From Planctomycetota bacterium (GTDB lineage Bacteria; Planctomycetota; UBA11346): 10,846 bases of DNA. Position numbers and translations under genes: made by a program. Below, piece after piece: positions 1-6,978 of the stretch. The stretch is taken from positions 1 to 10,846 of the forward strand of contig JAHEDF010000088.1 in assembly GCA_024641365.1 (NCBI GenBank), given 5' to 3'. A model generated the notes under the pieces. The model saw only the letters and a list, made by a program, of their open reading frames with translations, was not told the DNA's origin and did no database searches. Every line of letters begins with the position of its first letter. Within the stretch, counting starts at the first letter, position 1.

Positions 1-83
1 GCGTGATGATCTTGATTTGTACGCATAGAGATCGTTACCTGTTGGTGATTCAATGTGAAAACCACGGATTTTCCCATGGTTAA
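1..83. other. Ambiguous ORF remnant at the left window edge
   Basis: Both strands are open here and at most one reading can be real. On the plus strand, frame 3 is open from the edge to a TAA at 81-83, ending in residues DRYLLVIQCENHGFSHG, which could be the C-terminus of a gene starting outside the window. On the minus strand an ATG at 75-77 opens a frame running off the edge, starting MGKSVVFTLNHQQVTI. The minus start has no Shine-Dalgarno sequence and lies inside a small hairpin (arms 60-67 and 74-81, one mismatch on the plus strand that becomes a G-U pair in minus-strand RNA). I recognise neither peptide. Confidence 0.25.
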
Positions 84-347
84 TTAGCAAAATGAGTCCG
101 TTTATAAGATAACGATAGATAACATATAAAAAAGTCAAGTAAGGCTGTGTGCCGCCAAAACAGTCATCGATTTAATGCCATTTTTCTGTTTATGGGTACC
201 TGTCATTAAAGAATCTCGTCATGTAATTTCTTACAATTGGATAGCTTAGTCTTATTTAGCACCACCGCTCAGAATAATAATGCGATACTTATGCGATCGA
301 TATTTAGCGAGTTAATGAATCTATGTACACAAATCGTAAACGAGACA
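84..347. other. AT-rich intergenic stretch, no gene seen
   Basis: No credible coding region, RNA gene or terminator is visible between the edge ORF remnant and the 3' end of the transglutaminase-like gene. The only structure I see is two short direct repeats at roughly helical-turn spacing: AGATAAC at 107-113 and 117-123, and ATGCGAT at 280-286 and 291-297. Such short repeats can arise by chance in AT-rich DNA. On the minus strand a TTGACT (revcomp of about 134-139) resembles a -35 box, but no good -10 lies at the right distance. Confidence 0.5.
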
Positions 348-2483
348 TTACTCTAAATCTTTAATATAATCTTTCAAAGACAGGTAGGCTTTGCTCACTT
401 CGTTGCCGCGATTTTGCGGAAAATCAGTTTCGATATTATTGAGGGCTTGTTTAATCAACCTAAGTTGAAAGCGTGGATTTTTTGCGACACATTCTTTTGA
501 GAGCGTAACGATATAACTAATTAAAGGGAGAATGAGGCCGCCTTCTTTGGCATTTGCGGTACAAGTTTCAATGCTAATTTGTAAAGCTTCGGTCTGTTTT
601 TCTGCTCGTACTAATTCTTCGCATTGCAATAGTCGCAATTGTATTTGTAGGTCCGGACGTTTGGCATACAGACCATAGGCTTTGTTAAATATTTTTTGTC
701 GCGCAGCAATATTTTCTGTAGGAATGGCTACCATAAATTTTTTCAGACAATCCAAGGTTAAATCTGGGTGATTAACTAAATCTTTCATTAAACGTGCGAC
801 TAATACATTACCTTGTTTCTGATCGATAACTCCTGTCGCAACGCCATTCGCTAACACGCGCCAAGCGTCAGGATTATACGTATCACGGTTTATAGCCTGC
901 TCAGCAACCTGCATTGCTGTTTTAGGTTCGCTAGTTAACAATTTTTGAGCGGCGCGAGATAACGTCATGCTGTCTTGATACTTGAAAAATGATAAAGAAA
1001 TGCCGTCGTACAACATCGCTACTTCACGATCCAATATCATGGTATTGGTTTGTGGATCATAAATGTCACCTGTGTAATAATAATCACCGAGGTACCGGCC
1101 AGTAAAATCTAATTGAGGTCGCCCTTTGTCATTAACTAAAAAACCAGTCCACGCATGTAAACCACCGTAGCGATTTTCCCCAGCTACTTTCATCGACGGA
1201 ATACCAAAAGCTTTTGCAACTCGCGAGGTGAAATGTGCTTGGTCAACACAGACACCTCCTAATTTACGTAAATTTTCTAAAGTATAGGGATTGCTCCCTA
1301 ATTTTGTTGCTTTGCGTGCTAATTTATCATGGTCATAGGGCACCGTTTGGTAGAGTTCGCCTATGTCCTTTCGCGATCCACTGCAATTTTTCCAAGCCCA
1401 GGCTATTTCTTCTTTACTAATATCAAAATCGACCAAATGAACGAGTATCGGCCATGGCAATTGATCCGGTTTAAAAGCGAATCGTGATTGATTAGCCTTA
1501 TTAGCAAAATAATCAAAGGTTTCGATGTAGGAACAGACCGGGGCAAATTGCGCTGGGGTTACAGCCCATAAATATTTCATGCGCGATTCTGAAATAGCTT
1601 TTTCTGAATCGTAAACGACAGCGATGGCAATGGCCAAATGCGGAAATTGCTCAACGGCCTTGGCATTGTGTGCACGTAAATCCTCCATAATAGCACATGC
1701 TGATTTCGCCTCATCAAATTGCGGAGAAAGCGCTAACCAAAAATCCTTTCTAATACTTTCATGTGATTTAAACCAACTTGCTAAAGCGCTTGGCACCGAA
1801 GTGGCATGATGCTTTTCTATCGCATCGACATAGGCATTATGAAATGCGTTCATGGTCTTTGTATCAATACTTTTTCCATTTAAGGGGGGTAATTGCGGTA
1901 CGGCGATCGGGTCAACTTTGTTCGTTTTATCCATAGCCAATGAAGATGCCTGTTCCCCAGTAAAGTATTTACTGTGAGTTTGACCATCAGGCAGCGTAAA
2001 AATCATTTTTCCAAAGATGGTAGTTCTCGCTCCAAAGATATTTACTTCCAGAACGAGGTCGCCGTGTGTTTTACTTTTGTAGATTGCTGTAAGCGTATAA
2101 GTATCATCTCCAGTTTTCTTCACCGTAAATTTTCGACTATCATAATCAGGAGATTGTTCTGCAAGGCGATTAATTTTCATGCCCATGTTGTAATGAAAAT
2201 GCAGTGTTTCAGTCCCAATATTTTTCCCTGTTTTAGAGTCTAATACATTAACAACGTGATCACCATGCAGAATAAGTCCTGGAATTTGTGGATTGTATGG
2301 CATTGAATCAGGCTTGAAATCTCCAATTTTAAGAGAACCACCATCTGCATCTTTTTCATCGGCTACTTCAATTTCATCAACAGGTCCTTTCCCCTTTGGC
2401 TCTGCTGCTGCCAGTGTATAGATAAATCCACTGATCAGTATCAAGGCATAACAACAGCGCGCTAATAAGAATTGGATGGGCAT
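348..2483 (-). CDS. Exported transglutaminase-like protein with helical C-terminal half
   Basis: This 711-residue protein starts with a signal peptide: a hydrophobic stretch at about residues 5-26 with likely cleavage after the AAA near residue 27. Residues 50-180 look like a beta-rich domain. The transglutaminase-like core spans about 395-470. It has the expected triad: Cys412 in GGVCVDQAHF, His443 in GGLHAW and Asp459 in PQLDFTGRY. In this family these residues make a papain-like active site for acyl transfer or peptide hydrolysis; the substrate here is unknown. Residues 505-711 are predicted helical and resemble degenerate TPR-type repeats, possibly for protein binding. The ATG at 2483 is directly followed by the signal peptide, which supports this start, although its Shine-Dalgarno sequence is weak. 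It diverges from the HEAT-like exported protein gene. The fold is fairly secure; enzymatic activity and role are inferred. Confidence 0.85.
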   Translation of the reverse strand: MPIQFLLARCCYALILISGFIYTLAAAEPKGKGPVDEIEVADEKDADGGSLKIGDFKPDSMPYNPQIPGLILHGDHVVNVLDSKTGKNIGTETLHFHYNMGMKINRLAEQSPDYDSRKFTVKKTGDDTYTLTAIYKSKTHGDLVLEVNIFGARTTIFGKMIFTLPDGQTHSKYFTGEQASSLAMDKTNKVDPIAVPQLPPLNGKSIDTKTMNAFHNAYVDAIEKHHATSVPSALASWFKSHESIRKDFWLALSPQFDEAKSACAIMEDLRAHNAKAVEQFPHLAIAIAVVYDSEKAISESRMKYLWAVTPAQFAPVCSYIETFDYFANKANQSRFAFKPDQLPWPILVHLVDFDISKEEIAWAWKNCSGSRKDIGELYQTVPYDHDKLARKATKLGSNPYTLENLRKLGGVCVDQAHFTSRVAKAFGIPSMKVAGENRYGGLHAWTGFLVNDKGRPQLDFTGRYLGDYYYTGDIYDPQTNTMILDREVAMLYDGISLSFFKYQDSMTLSRAAQKLLTSEPKTAMQVAEQAINRDTYNPDAWRVLANGVATGVIDQKQGNVLVARLMKDLVNHPDLTLDCLKKFMVAIPTENIAARQKIFNKAYGLYAKRPDLQIQLRLLQCEELVRAEKQTEALQISIETCTANAKEGGLILPLISYIVTLSKECVAKNPRFQLRLIKQALNNIETDFPQNRGNEVSKAYLSLKDYIKDLE

Positions 2484-2502
2484 GGTCTTGTCCGTTTTAA
2501 CG

Positions 2503-2507
2503 AAGGA
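2503..2507 (+). promoter_or_regulatory. Strong ribosome binding site of the 29-codon ORF
   Basis: AAGGA lies within AAGGAAAG, 7 nt before the ATG at 2515. This is near-ideal spacing and better than the Shine-Dalgarno match at most larger genes in this window. It is the main reason to take the small ORF seriously. Confidence 0.45.
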
Positions 2508-2514
2508 AAGTTGA

Positions 2515-2604
2515 ATGCCATCTTTTACATTGGCAGATCAAGTCAATCAGATGGATAGTAAGTTGAACAAACTAGCAAAGAGTGGTGTTTCTCACATTGA
2601 GTGA
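2515..2604 (+). CDS. Small ORF, 29 codons: leader peptide or microprotein candidate
   Basis: An ATG at 2515 preceded by a good Shine-Dalgarno sequence opens 29 codons ending in TGA at 2602-2604. The peptide begins MPSFTLADQVNQMDSK and ends NKLAKSGVSHIE. Leu6, Val10, Met13, Leu17 and Leu20 follow a 4-3-4-3 heptad spacing, so residues 5-22 could form an amphipathic helix or short coiled coil. There is no signal peptide or membrane segment. Only two nucleotides separate the stop from a hairpin-plus-T-run at 2607-2633, and the HEAT-like exported protein gene starts 54 bp downstream. It could be a leader peptide coupled to attenuation, an independent microprotein with its own terminator, or chance. 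It lacks the runs of a single amino-acid codon seen in biosynthetic leader peptides. I do not recognise the peptide. Confidence 0.4.
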   Translation: MPSFTLADQVNQMDSKLNKLAKSGVSHIE

Positions 2605-2606
2605 TC

Positions 2607-2633
2607 GGTTTTCTCTTTGGAGAGAACCTTTTT
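2607..2633 (+). terminator. Terminator-like hairpin in the leader of the HEAT-like gene
   Basis: GGTTTTCTC (2607-2615) pairs with GAGAGAACC (2620-2628) as nine base pairs with one U-G, around a TTTG loop. TTTTT follows at 2629-2633. Hairpin plus T-run is the layout of an intrinsic terminator, although the stem is only moderately GC-rich. No large plus-strand gene lies upstream to be terminated. It therefore either ends a transcript of the 29-codon ORF or acts as an attenuator for the gene starting at 2659. Confidence 0.5.
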
Positions 2634-2658
2634 GCTACCACAACGTTTATCCGTTCAC

Positions 2659-4512
2659 ATGACGCAAAAAACCATCCAGTTATTCTTACTCGTGCTCTGT
2701 CTGTGTGGAAATTTATTAGCGGCTGACAATGTAGCACTAGCTCGTGCTCAAGCTGCTTTTGAGGCAGGGCGAGACGATACGCATCGAGTACGTATGACTT
2801 TGAAATGGAATGATGAGCAAGTGACTATGCCGACATCGCTTGATGTGATTGTATTGCGCGGATATCTCAATCATGATTTGCTACACATGCAGTGGCATGA
2901 TGATAAAATTACGGCTAGTGTCGTTCGCGTTGATCGTCAGTGGTTTTATCATCGGCAGCCCAATTCTAGAACTTATTTCGTTGTTCCTATGTCAGCTGGC
3001 GATTTTAGATCGCTATGGCAATCAATAAGTTATGTACTCACTGTTGATGCGATAGAAAAGGCTAAAAAAGAAGCAACTGAAGATGAGGATATTTATAGTC
3101 AGCAATTTGTTGCCATGTCGTCGCATGCATCGTATCACTTGTTTAGGTGGTGTGTCGATGACGAGCAGAGCTGGAGCTCATTACCCGTTTTACGAGGCAG
3201 TCGCTATAACGGTGATATTCGCGATTTAGATGATTTAAAAATGTTAGCGATAACGAAATTGCTATGGGAATATTTTCCAAAAGAAACTGTGGCAGAGAAT
3301 GATAACCAACAAATAATCCCGCGTTGGCATATGCTTTTACGCTCAATGTTACCGAGTATGCATGGCGATAACGTATCACCGATAGCTCAATCTTCGATGT
3401 TATTAATTGAAGACGCCTGCGAAATATTGGGCGACATTGGCGATGAAACGGATATGATGTTGCTCAATAATGTGGAAAAGAGTTTGCGTCCAGCTATTCC
3501 GCCTAAGGAAGGTAAAACTATTTCCGAAACGTATTACGAGGACAAATTGAGAGGGGCTATTCTTAATACGAACCAACGCATACAATTACGACTGAATTGG
3601 AACTCGGACCAAGCTATTTCAATTATTCATGAAAATACTATTGGCACGTACACCGAGGTGGATCAAATTCGCTGGATGCGCAAACAATTTTTAAATAATG
3701 ATAAGGATCGCTATCGTCAGTTGTTACTCACTGATTTGCACAGTGAGGACTCATCATTGATCATCGCGAGTATTAATGAAATCCGTGAGCATTTTACCGG
3801 ACAACACCAGAGCGACTTACAGCCATTACTGCACCATAAAGATGGCGACGTTGTCGTCACGAGTGCCATGGCAATGCTTGGGAAACCGGTTGCACGTTAT
3901 GGCAGCCACAAACAAAAGGAATTTAAAGCACTTGGCGAGCTCGTAGCAAATGACCCATTTGCACGGGCCGCTATGGAGGCGCTATCAGCTGTTGCCGCTG
4001 ATCACGATATGTCTATTTCGCCGTATAGAGAGTGGTTTAATGGGAATGCGCGTACGTATGCAATTAGTTTTCTCGGTGCCTGTCCAGAACCATGGGGATG
4101 GGATGATAATCGCTATCGTCAACAATTGAATGACCCATTAGAAAAAGATGGGCGCGTTATTTATGAATTAATTACGCATTTAGGCTATCCACTGCTCAGT
4201 AGTGCAGCGAATTCTAAGCCACCAGAGGTATCTGCGGCAGATAAAACACGCTTACTCGGTTGGTGGGGCCGTTGTCTTGATAAACCATATAATAAAGGCA
4301 CGATACTCGCGATTGAAGAACTGTGTGCATTTAAAGATCACGCATCAATTCCACGTATCCGCGACATATTAGCGGAATTACGAGCTGGATGTACTGAATT
4401 TAAATTTGCCGATAGCAAAAAGGATGTGATCTACCCGTGGATTGATAAATATGATCTCGATGCTTTAGATAAAAAATTTACCAAGCTTACGGAAGCTGTC
4501 GTTTCACCTTAG
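2659..4512 (+). CDS. Exported protein of unknown function with HEAT-like repeats
   Basis: This is a 617-residue protein. I place the start at ATG 2659 because a typical signal peptide follows at once: MTQKT, then a hydrophobic core at residues 6-20 and a cleavable LLAAD at about 20-24. The frame is open back to a TTG at 2617, but that codon lies in the loop of the leader hairpin and would put 14 extra residues ahead of the signal peptide. Residues 25-170 look globular with beta strands. Residues about 340-410 form helical pairs resembling HEAT repeats (for example LLTDLHSEDSSLIIASINEI). The C-terminal part is helical and tryptophan-rich. I see no catalytic motif and do not recognise the family. 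HEAT-like segments usually mediate protein contacts. It diverges from the transglutaminase-like gene and converges on the DUF1877-like gene across 45 bp with no clear terminator. Confidence 0.75.
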   Translation: MTQKTIQLFLLVLCLCGNLLAADNVALARAQAAFEAGRDDTHRVRMTLKWNDEQVTMPTSLDVIVLRGYLNHDLLHMQWHDDKITASVVRVDRQWFYHRQPNSRTYFVVPMSAGDFRSLWQSISYVLTVDAIEKAKKEATEDEDIYSQQFVAMSSHASYHLFRWCVDDEQSWSSLPVLRGSRYNGDIRDLDDLKMLAITKLLWEYFPKETVAENDNQQIIPRWHMLLRSMLPSMHGDNVSPIAQSSMLLIEDACEILGDIGDETDMMLLNNVEKSLRPAIPPKEGKTISETYYEDKLRGAILNTNQRIQLRLNWNSDQAISIIHENTIGTYTEVDQIRWMRKQFLNNDKDRYRQLLLTDLHSEDSSLIIASINEIREHFTGQHQSDLQPLLHHKDGDVVVTSAMAMLGKPVARYGSHKQKEFKALGELVANDPFARAAMEALSAVAADHDMSISPYREWFNGNARTYAISFLGACPEPWGWDDNRYRQQLNDPLEKDGRVIYELITHLGYPLLSSAANSKPPEVSAADKTRLLGWWGRCLDKPYNKGTILAIEELCAFKDHASIPRIRDILAELRAGCTEFKFADSKKDVIYPWIDKYDLDALDKKFTKLTEAVVSP

Positions 4513-4557
4513 AGCAATAACTAATATGTTAACTAGTGGCGTATACTTTAATAATAT

Positions 4558-5052
4558 CTAATAACGAAGCACAACCATATTTCGAGCAACGGCTTCGGCG
4601 ATAAATTCACGTAGTAACTGTAAATAATGCCAATGATATTCCAGAAAGGATTCTTCATCGAGGTCAATGGACAGTAATTCGGCAACTATCTCAGCAGAGG
4701 CCATGGCGAAGCATTCGTCGCTCGTGAGCTTTTCGAATTCAGCGAGTGCATTTTTGAGTGCGGTGTCGTCAATACGGTGTGCTGGACCGTAACCCATATC
4801 ATGGTCTTCGTGAATGACGGTGCCGCTGCCTAGCGTTGCGGTGATACCTGGCAGTAAATTAATCACGTCTGGATTATCAGGGTTACTGATAACGGGATCT
4901 AACATCAATAATAATTCAAAACCAGCCTTATCCATATCCAGATAGTCTGGATGGTCATAAACGGTGCAGCGTTTTACAAATGCATCAGCGTCTTGAGAAA
5001 GTGTCGAAAATTCGTCCTGTGATAATCGCAGAAAGCCATTGGTGACACCCAT
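4558..5052 (-). CDS. DUF1877 (YfbM-like) family protein
   Basis: This 164-residue protein is probably cytoplasmic, with no signal peptide or membrane segment. It shows the pattern I associate with DUF1877/YfbM: the N-terminus MGVTNGFLRLS, a LDMDKAGFELLL motif at 38-49 (commonly LDxDKxWxxLH in the family), GYGPAHRI at 87-94 leading into a helix that counts as the x-ALKNALAEFEKL segment, and a C-terminal helix ending in a hydrophobic strand (VVLRY). The tryptophan and histidine often following LDxDK are replaced here, so this is a divergent member. The biochemical function of the family is not known to me. It is the last gene of the minus-strand cluster, 45 bp after grpE, so co-transcription with grpE is likely. 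Shine-Dalgarno is weak. Confidence 0.7.
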   Translation of the reverse strand: MGVTNGFLRLSQDEFSTLSQDADAFVKRCTVYDHPDYLDMDKAGFELLLMLDPVISNPDNPDVINLLPGITATLGSGTVIHEDHDMGYGPAHRIDDTALKNALAEFEKLTSDECFAMASAEIVAELLSIDLDEESFLEYHWHYLQLLREFIAEAVARNMVVLRY

Positions 5053-5097
5053 ATAGGACTCGCTTGCTGGTGTGGTTAATGTTTTTTATGAGTGGGC

Positions 5098-5697
5098 TTA
5101 TGAGGCAGATGCGCTTGGCTTCGCTACGACGACCTGGGCAGCACGCACTAATTGATCACGCAATTTATAACCTGCTCGGTATACTTCGACGATAGTTCCT
5201 TTGGGAACGTCGTCATTTTCTGCTTCAGCTAATACTTCATGCACCGCGGGATCGAAAATGCCTTCGCAAGGAATGCTTTCAATTCCAGCACCTTGTAAGG
5301 CGGTGAGCAAATTGGTTTGAATCATGGTGACGCCTTGTGCGAATTCGACAAAGGCTTCTGGATTTGCCGCTAAGACGGCGCGTTCTAGATTATCTAATTC
5401 GGTGAGAATTGGTTTTACGAAGCGAGCGACGGCACGGGTGCCGGCTTCATCTGCTTCTTTACGCAAGCGTTTGCGTACATTTTCGAATTCCGCTTGTGAA
5501 CGCATGCAACGTTCTTTCCATTCGGTGACGTGGCGTTTGAGTGTTTCGAATTCTGAGAGCGGAATGGTTATCGTTTCATCGCTATCAGGCGGTGTATTTT
5601 GTTCCGCATCAGCCGTGGTGTTTTCTGCGGCGGTATCGTGCTGTTGATCGGATGTGGCTTCGGATTCGGGAGTTGGGTCGGTTGCGTTTTGGGTCAT
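5098..5697 (-). CDS. grpE: GrpE, nucleotide exchange factor of DnaK
   Basis: GrpE releases ADP from the chaperone DnaK so that it can rebind ATP and let go of its substrate. It works in the cytoplasm as a dimer. The 199-residue protein has a long acidic, Thr/Pro-rich disordered N-terminus (1-40) and a long helix or coiled coil (about 45-90, containing QAEFENVRKRLRKEAD). The conserved segment FVKPILTELDNLERAV lies at 93-108. The C-terminal beta domain carries the family signature: FDPAVHEV at 148-155 and GYKLRDQLVRAAQVVV at 176-191. Length is normal. It lies 35 bp after dnaJ on the same strand, consistent with one transcript. dnaK and the repressor gene hrcA, common neighbours in other bacteria, are not in the window. 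The ATG is preceded by TAGAGATCTC rather than a good Shine-Dalgarno sequence. Confidence 0.97.
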   Translation of the reverse strand: MTQNATDPTPESEATSDQQHDTAAENTTADAEQNTPPDSDETITIPLSEFETLKRHVTEWKERCMRSQAEFENVRKRLRKEADEAGTRAVARFVKPILTELDNLERAVLAANPEAFVEFAQGVTMIQTNLLTALQGAGIESIPCEGIFDPAVHEVLAEAENDDVPKGTIVEVYRAGYKLRDQLVRAAQVVVAKPSASAS

Positions 5698-5732
5698 GGC
5701 TGAGATCTCTAATTATTTTTGTAGTTAATAAA

Positions 5733-6857
5733 TTATTCAAAAAGGTTTTTCATGCGTTCAAAAAAGCTTTTATTTTCGCCGGCTTTTTCGTCTATGTCAC
5801 CAAGTTCTGTAAGTAATTCTTTTTGGCGATCGGTGACTTTCTTTGGAACAGTGATTTGTACGACCACAATTAAATCGCCGCGTCGTCCGTTATCACTTGG
5901 AACACCTATTCCGCGCATCCGTAATAAGTCATTTGGCTGCGTGCCGGGAGGTATTTTTAGTTTTGCCGTTCCATCTAATGTTGGGACATCAATTTCGGCG
6001 CCAAGTGCAGCTTGGGCATATGACACTGGAATTTTGCACACTAAATCGCGATCGTGGCGTTCGAAGAATTTATCTGCTTTGACTTGTACATAAACATACA
6101 GATCGCCTCGCGGACCGCCGTCGCGGCCAGCTTCGCCTTCGCCAGCGACGCGTAAACGGCTGCCATCTTCAATGCCAGCTGGAATACGAACTTTAATGGT
6201 GACTTTTTTAGGAATGGTGCCCTGTGCGCGGCAGCCAGGACACGGATCTGAAACGGTTTTTCCCTGTCCGGCACATTGTGGACAGGCAGTTTGTAAAACA
6301 AATAATCCTTGGCCTTGTCGTACGACACCACGTCCGCCACATAAACGACAGGTGACTGGTTTGGTACCCGGTTTTGCACCGCTGCCGTTACAGGTTTCGC
6401 ATGGTTCGTTACGTTTTAAATCGATGGTTTTTGAACAACCTGCCATCGCTTCGCGAAAGGTAATTTCTAAACCTAATTTTAAACTGGCGCCTTGATTTGG
6501 AGCTTCGCGTCTACCGCCGCCGCCGCCGAAAAATTGATCAAAAATCGAACCGCCACCGAAGACATCGCCAAATTGAGCGAAAATATCTTCCATTGAATTA
6601 AATCCACCGCCGGCATGGCCCATGCCATCGACGCCCGCGTGGCCGTATTGATCGTAGCGCGTACGCTTGTCGCTGTTCGATAATACTTCATACGCTTCGG
6701 CGGCTTCTTTGAATTTCGCCTCAGCTTCTTTGTCACCTGGATTGCGGTCAGGATGGTACTGCATGGCCAATTTACGGTAGGCCTTCTTGATTTCATCATC
6801 CTTTGCGCCTTTGGCGACTCCTAGGACATCATAGTAATCACGTTTCGCTGTAGGCAT
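5733..6857 (-). CDS. dnaJ: DnaJ (Hsp40), type I co-chaperone of DnaK
   Basis: DnaJ delivers unfolded proteins to DnaK and stimulates its ATPase. The 374-residue protein has the full type I architecture. The J domain is at 5-70 with HPD at 35-37. A Gly/Phe-rich linker spans about 74-115. The zinc-binding region at 153-213 has four CxxC pairs: Cys153/156, 170/173, 192/195 and 206/209. Two substrate-binding beta domains follow, with [10 protein letters not shown] at 223-232 and [10 protein letters not shown] at 301-310. The fourth zinc motif reads CPGCRAQG, with Ala in place of the usual Gly of CxxCxGxG; all eight cysteines are intact. The ATG at 6857 opens directly into [13 protein letters not shown], the normal N-terminus. 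It precedes grpE by 35 bp. A 29-bp inverted repeat lies 34-62 bp upstream of its start. Confidence 0.98.
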   Translation of the reverse strand: MPTAKRDYYDVLGVAKGAKDDEIKKAYRKLAMQYHPDRNPGDKEAEAKFKEAAEAYEVLSNSDKRTRYDQYGHAGVDGMGHAGGGFNSMEDIFAQFGDVFGGGSIFDQFFGGGGGRREAPNQGASLKLGLEITFREAMAGCSKTIDLKRNEPCETCNGSGAKPGTKPVTCRLCGGRGVVRQGQGLFVLQTACPQCAGQGKTVSDPCPGCRAQGTIPKKVTIKVRIPAGIEDGSRLRVAGEGEAGRDGGPRGDLYVYVQVKADKFFERHDRDLVCKIPVSYAQAALGAEIDVPTLDGTAKLKIPPGTQPNDLLRMRGIGVPSDNGRRGDLIVVVQITVPKKVTDRQKELLTELGDIDEKAGENKSFFERMKNLFE

Positions 6858-6890
6858 GGCTATCGAGCTCTATTAAAAGCAAAGTGGAGA

Positions 6891-6919
6891 CGTAATTGGG
6901 TCAACATGACTCAATTACG
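6891..6919 (-). promoter_or_regulatory. Inverted repeat upstream of dnaJ
   Basis: Two 13-bp arms (6891-6903 and 6907-6919, outer sequence CGTAATTG/CAATTACG) flank a 3-bp centre. They match at 12 of 13 positions, and in plus-strand RNA the odd pair is a G-U wobble. No T-run follows on either strand, so a standard intrinsic terminator is unlikely. In the dnaJ direction the second arm contains TTGACC, a possible -35 box, but no convincing -10 follows. The element could be an operator, an mRNA hairpin or a processing site between the exported-protein gene and dnaJ. It does not match CIRCE, the HrcA operator. Confidence 0.5.
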
Positions 6920-6978
6920 GCATATGCAGTGCAGTTGCAGTGTTAGTTAGCACATCTCGGGCCAGTACGTAAAGCGGG

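Noticed and set aside
2617..2658. TTG start 14 codons upstream for the HEAT-like exported protein
   Set aside because: The codon lies in the hairpin loop, lacks a Shine-Dalgarno sequence, and would put 14 residues before a normal signal peptide that begins at ATG 2659.
4513..4557. Bidirectional terminator between the convergent genes
   Set aside because: The 45 bp are AT-rich with only very short complementary stretches (ACTA/TAGT) and no GC-rich stem or proper T-run.
5752..6495. Plus-strand ORFs of about 110 codons opposite dnaJ
   Set aside because: They are antisense shadows of the conserved dnaJ frame, with no start signals or recognisable domains.
6926..6941. Triple GCAGT repeat before dnaJ as a regulatory array
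   Set aside because: Three 5-bp units over 16 bp with uneven spacing are too short to distinguish from chance.
6947..6973. CIRCE-like HrcA operator between the exported-protein gene and dnaJ
   Set aside because: TTAGCAC at 6947-6953 matches one half-site, but the second half (GAGTGCTAA) is not present at the required 9-bp spacing; only scattered bases agree.
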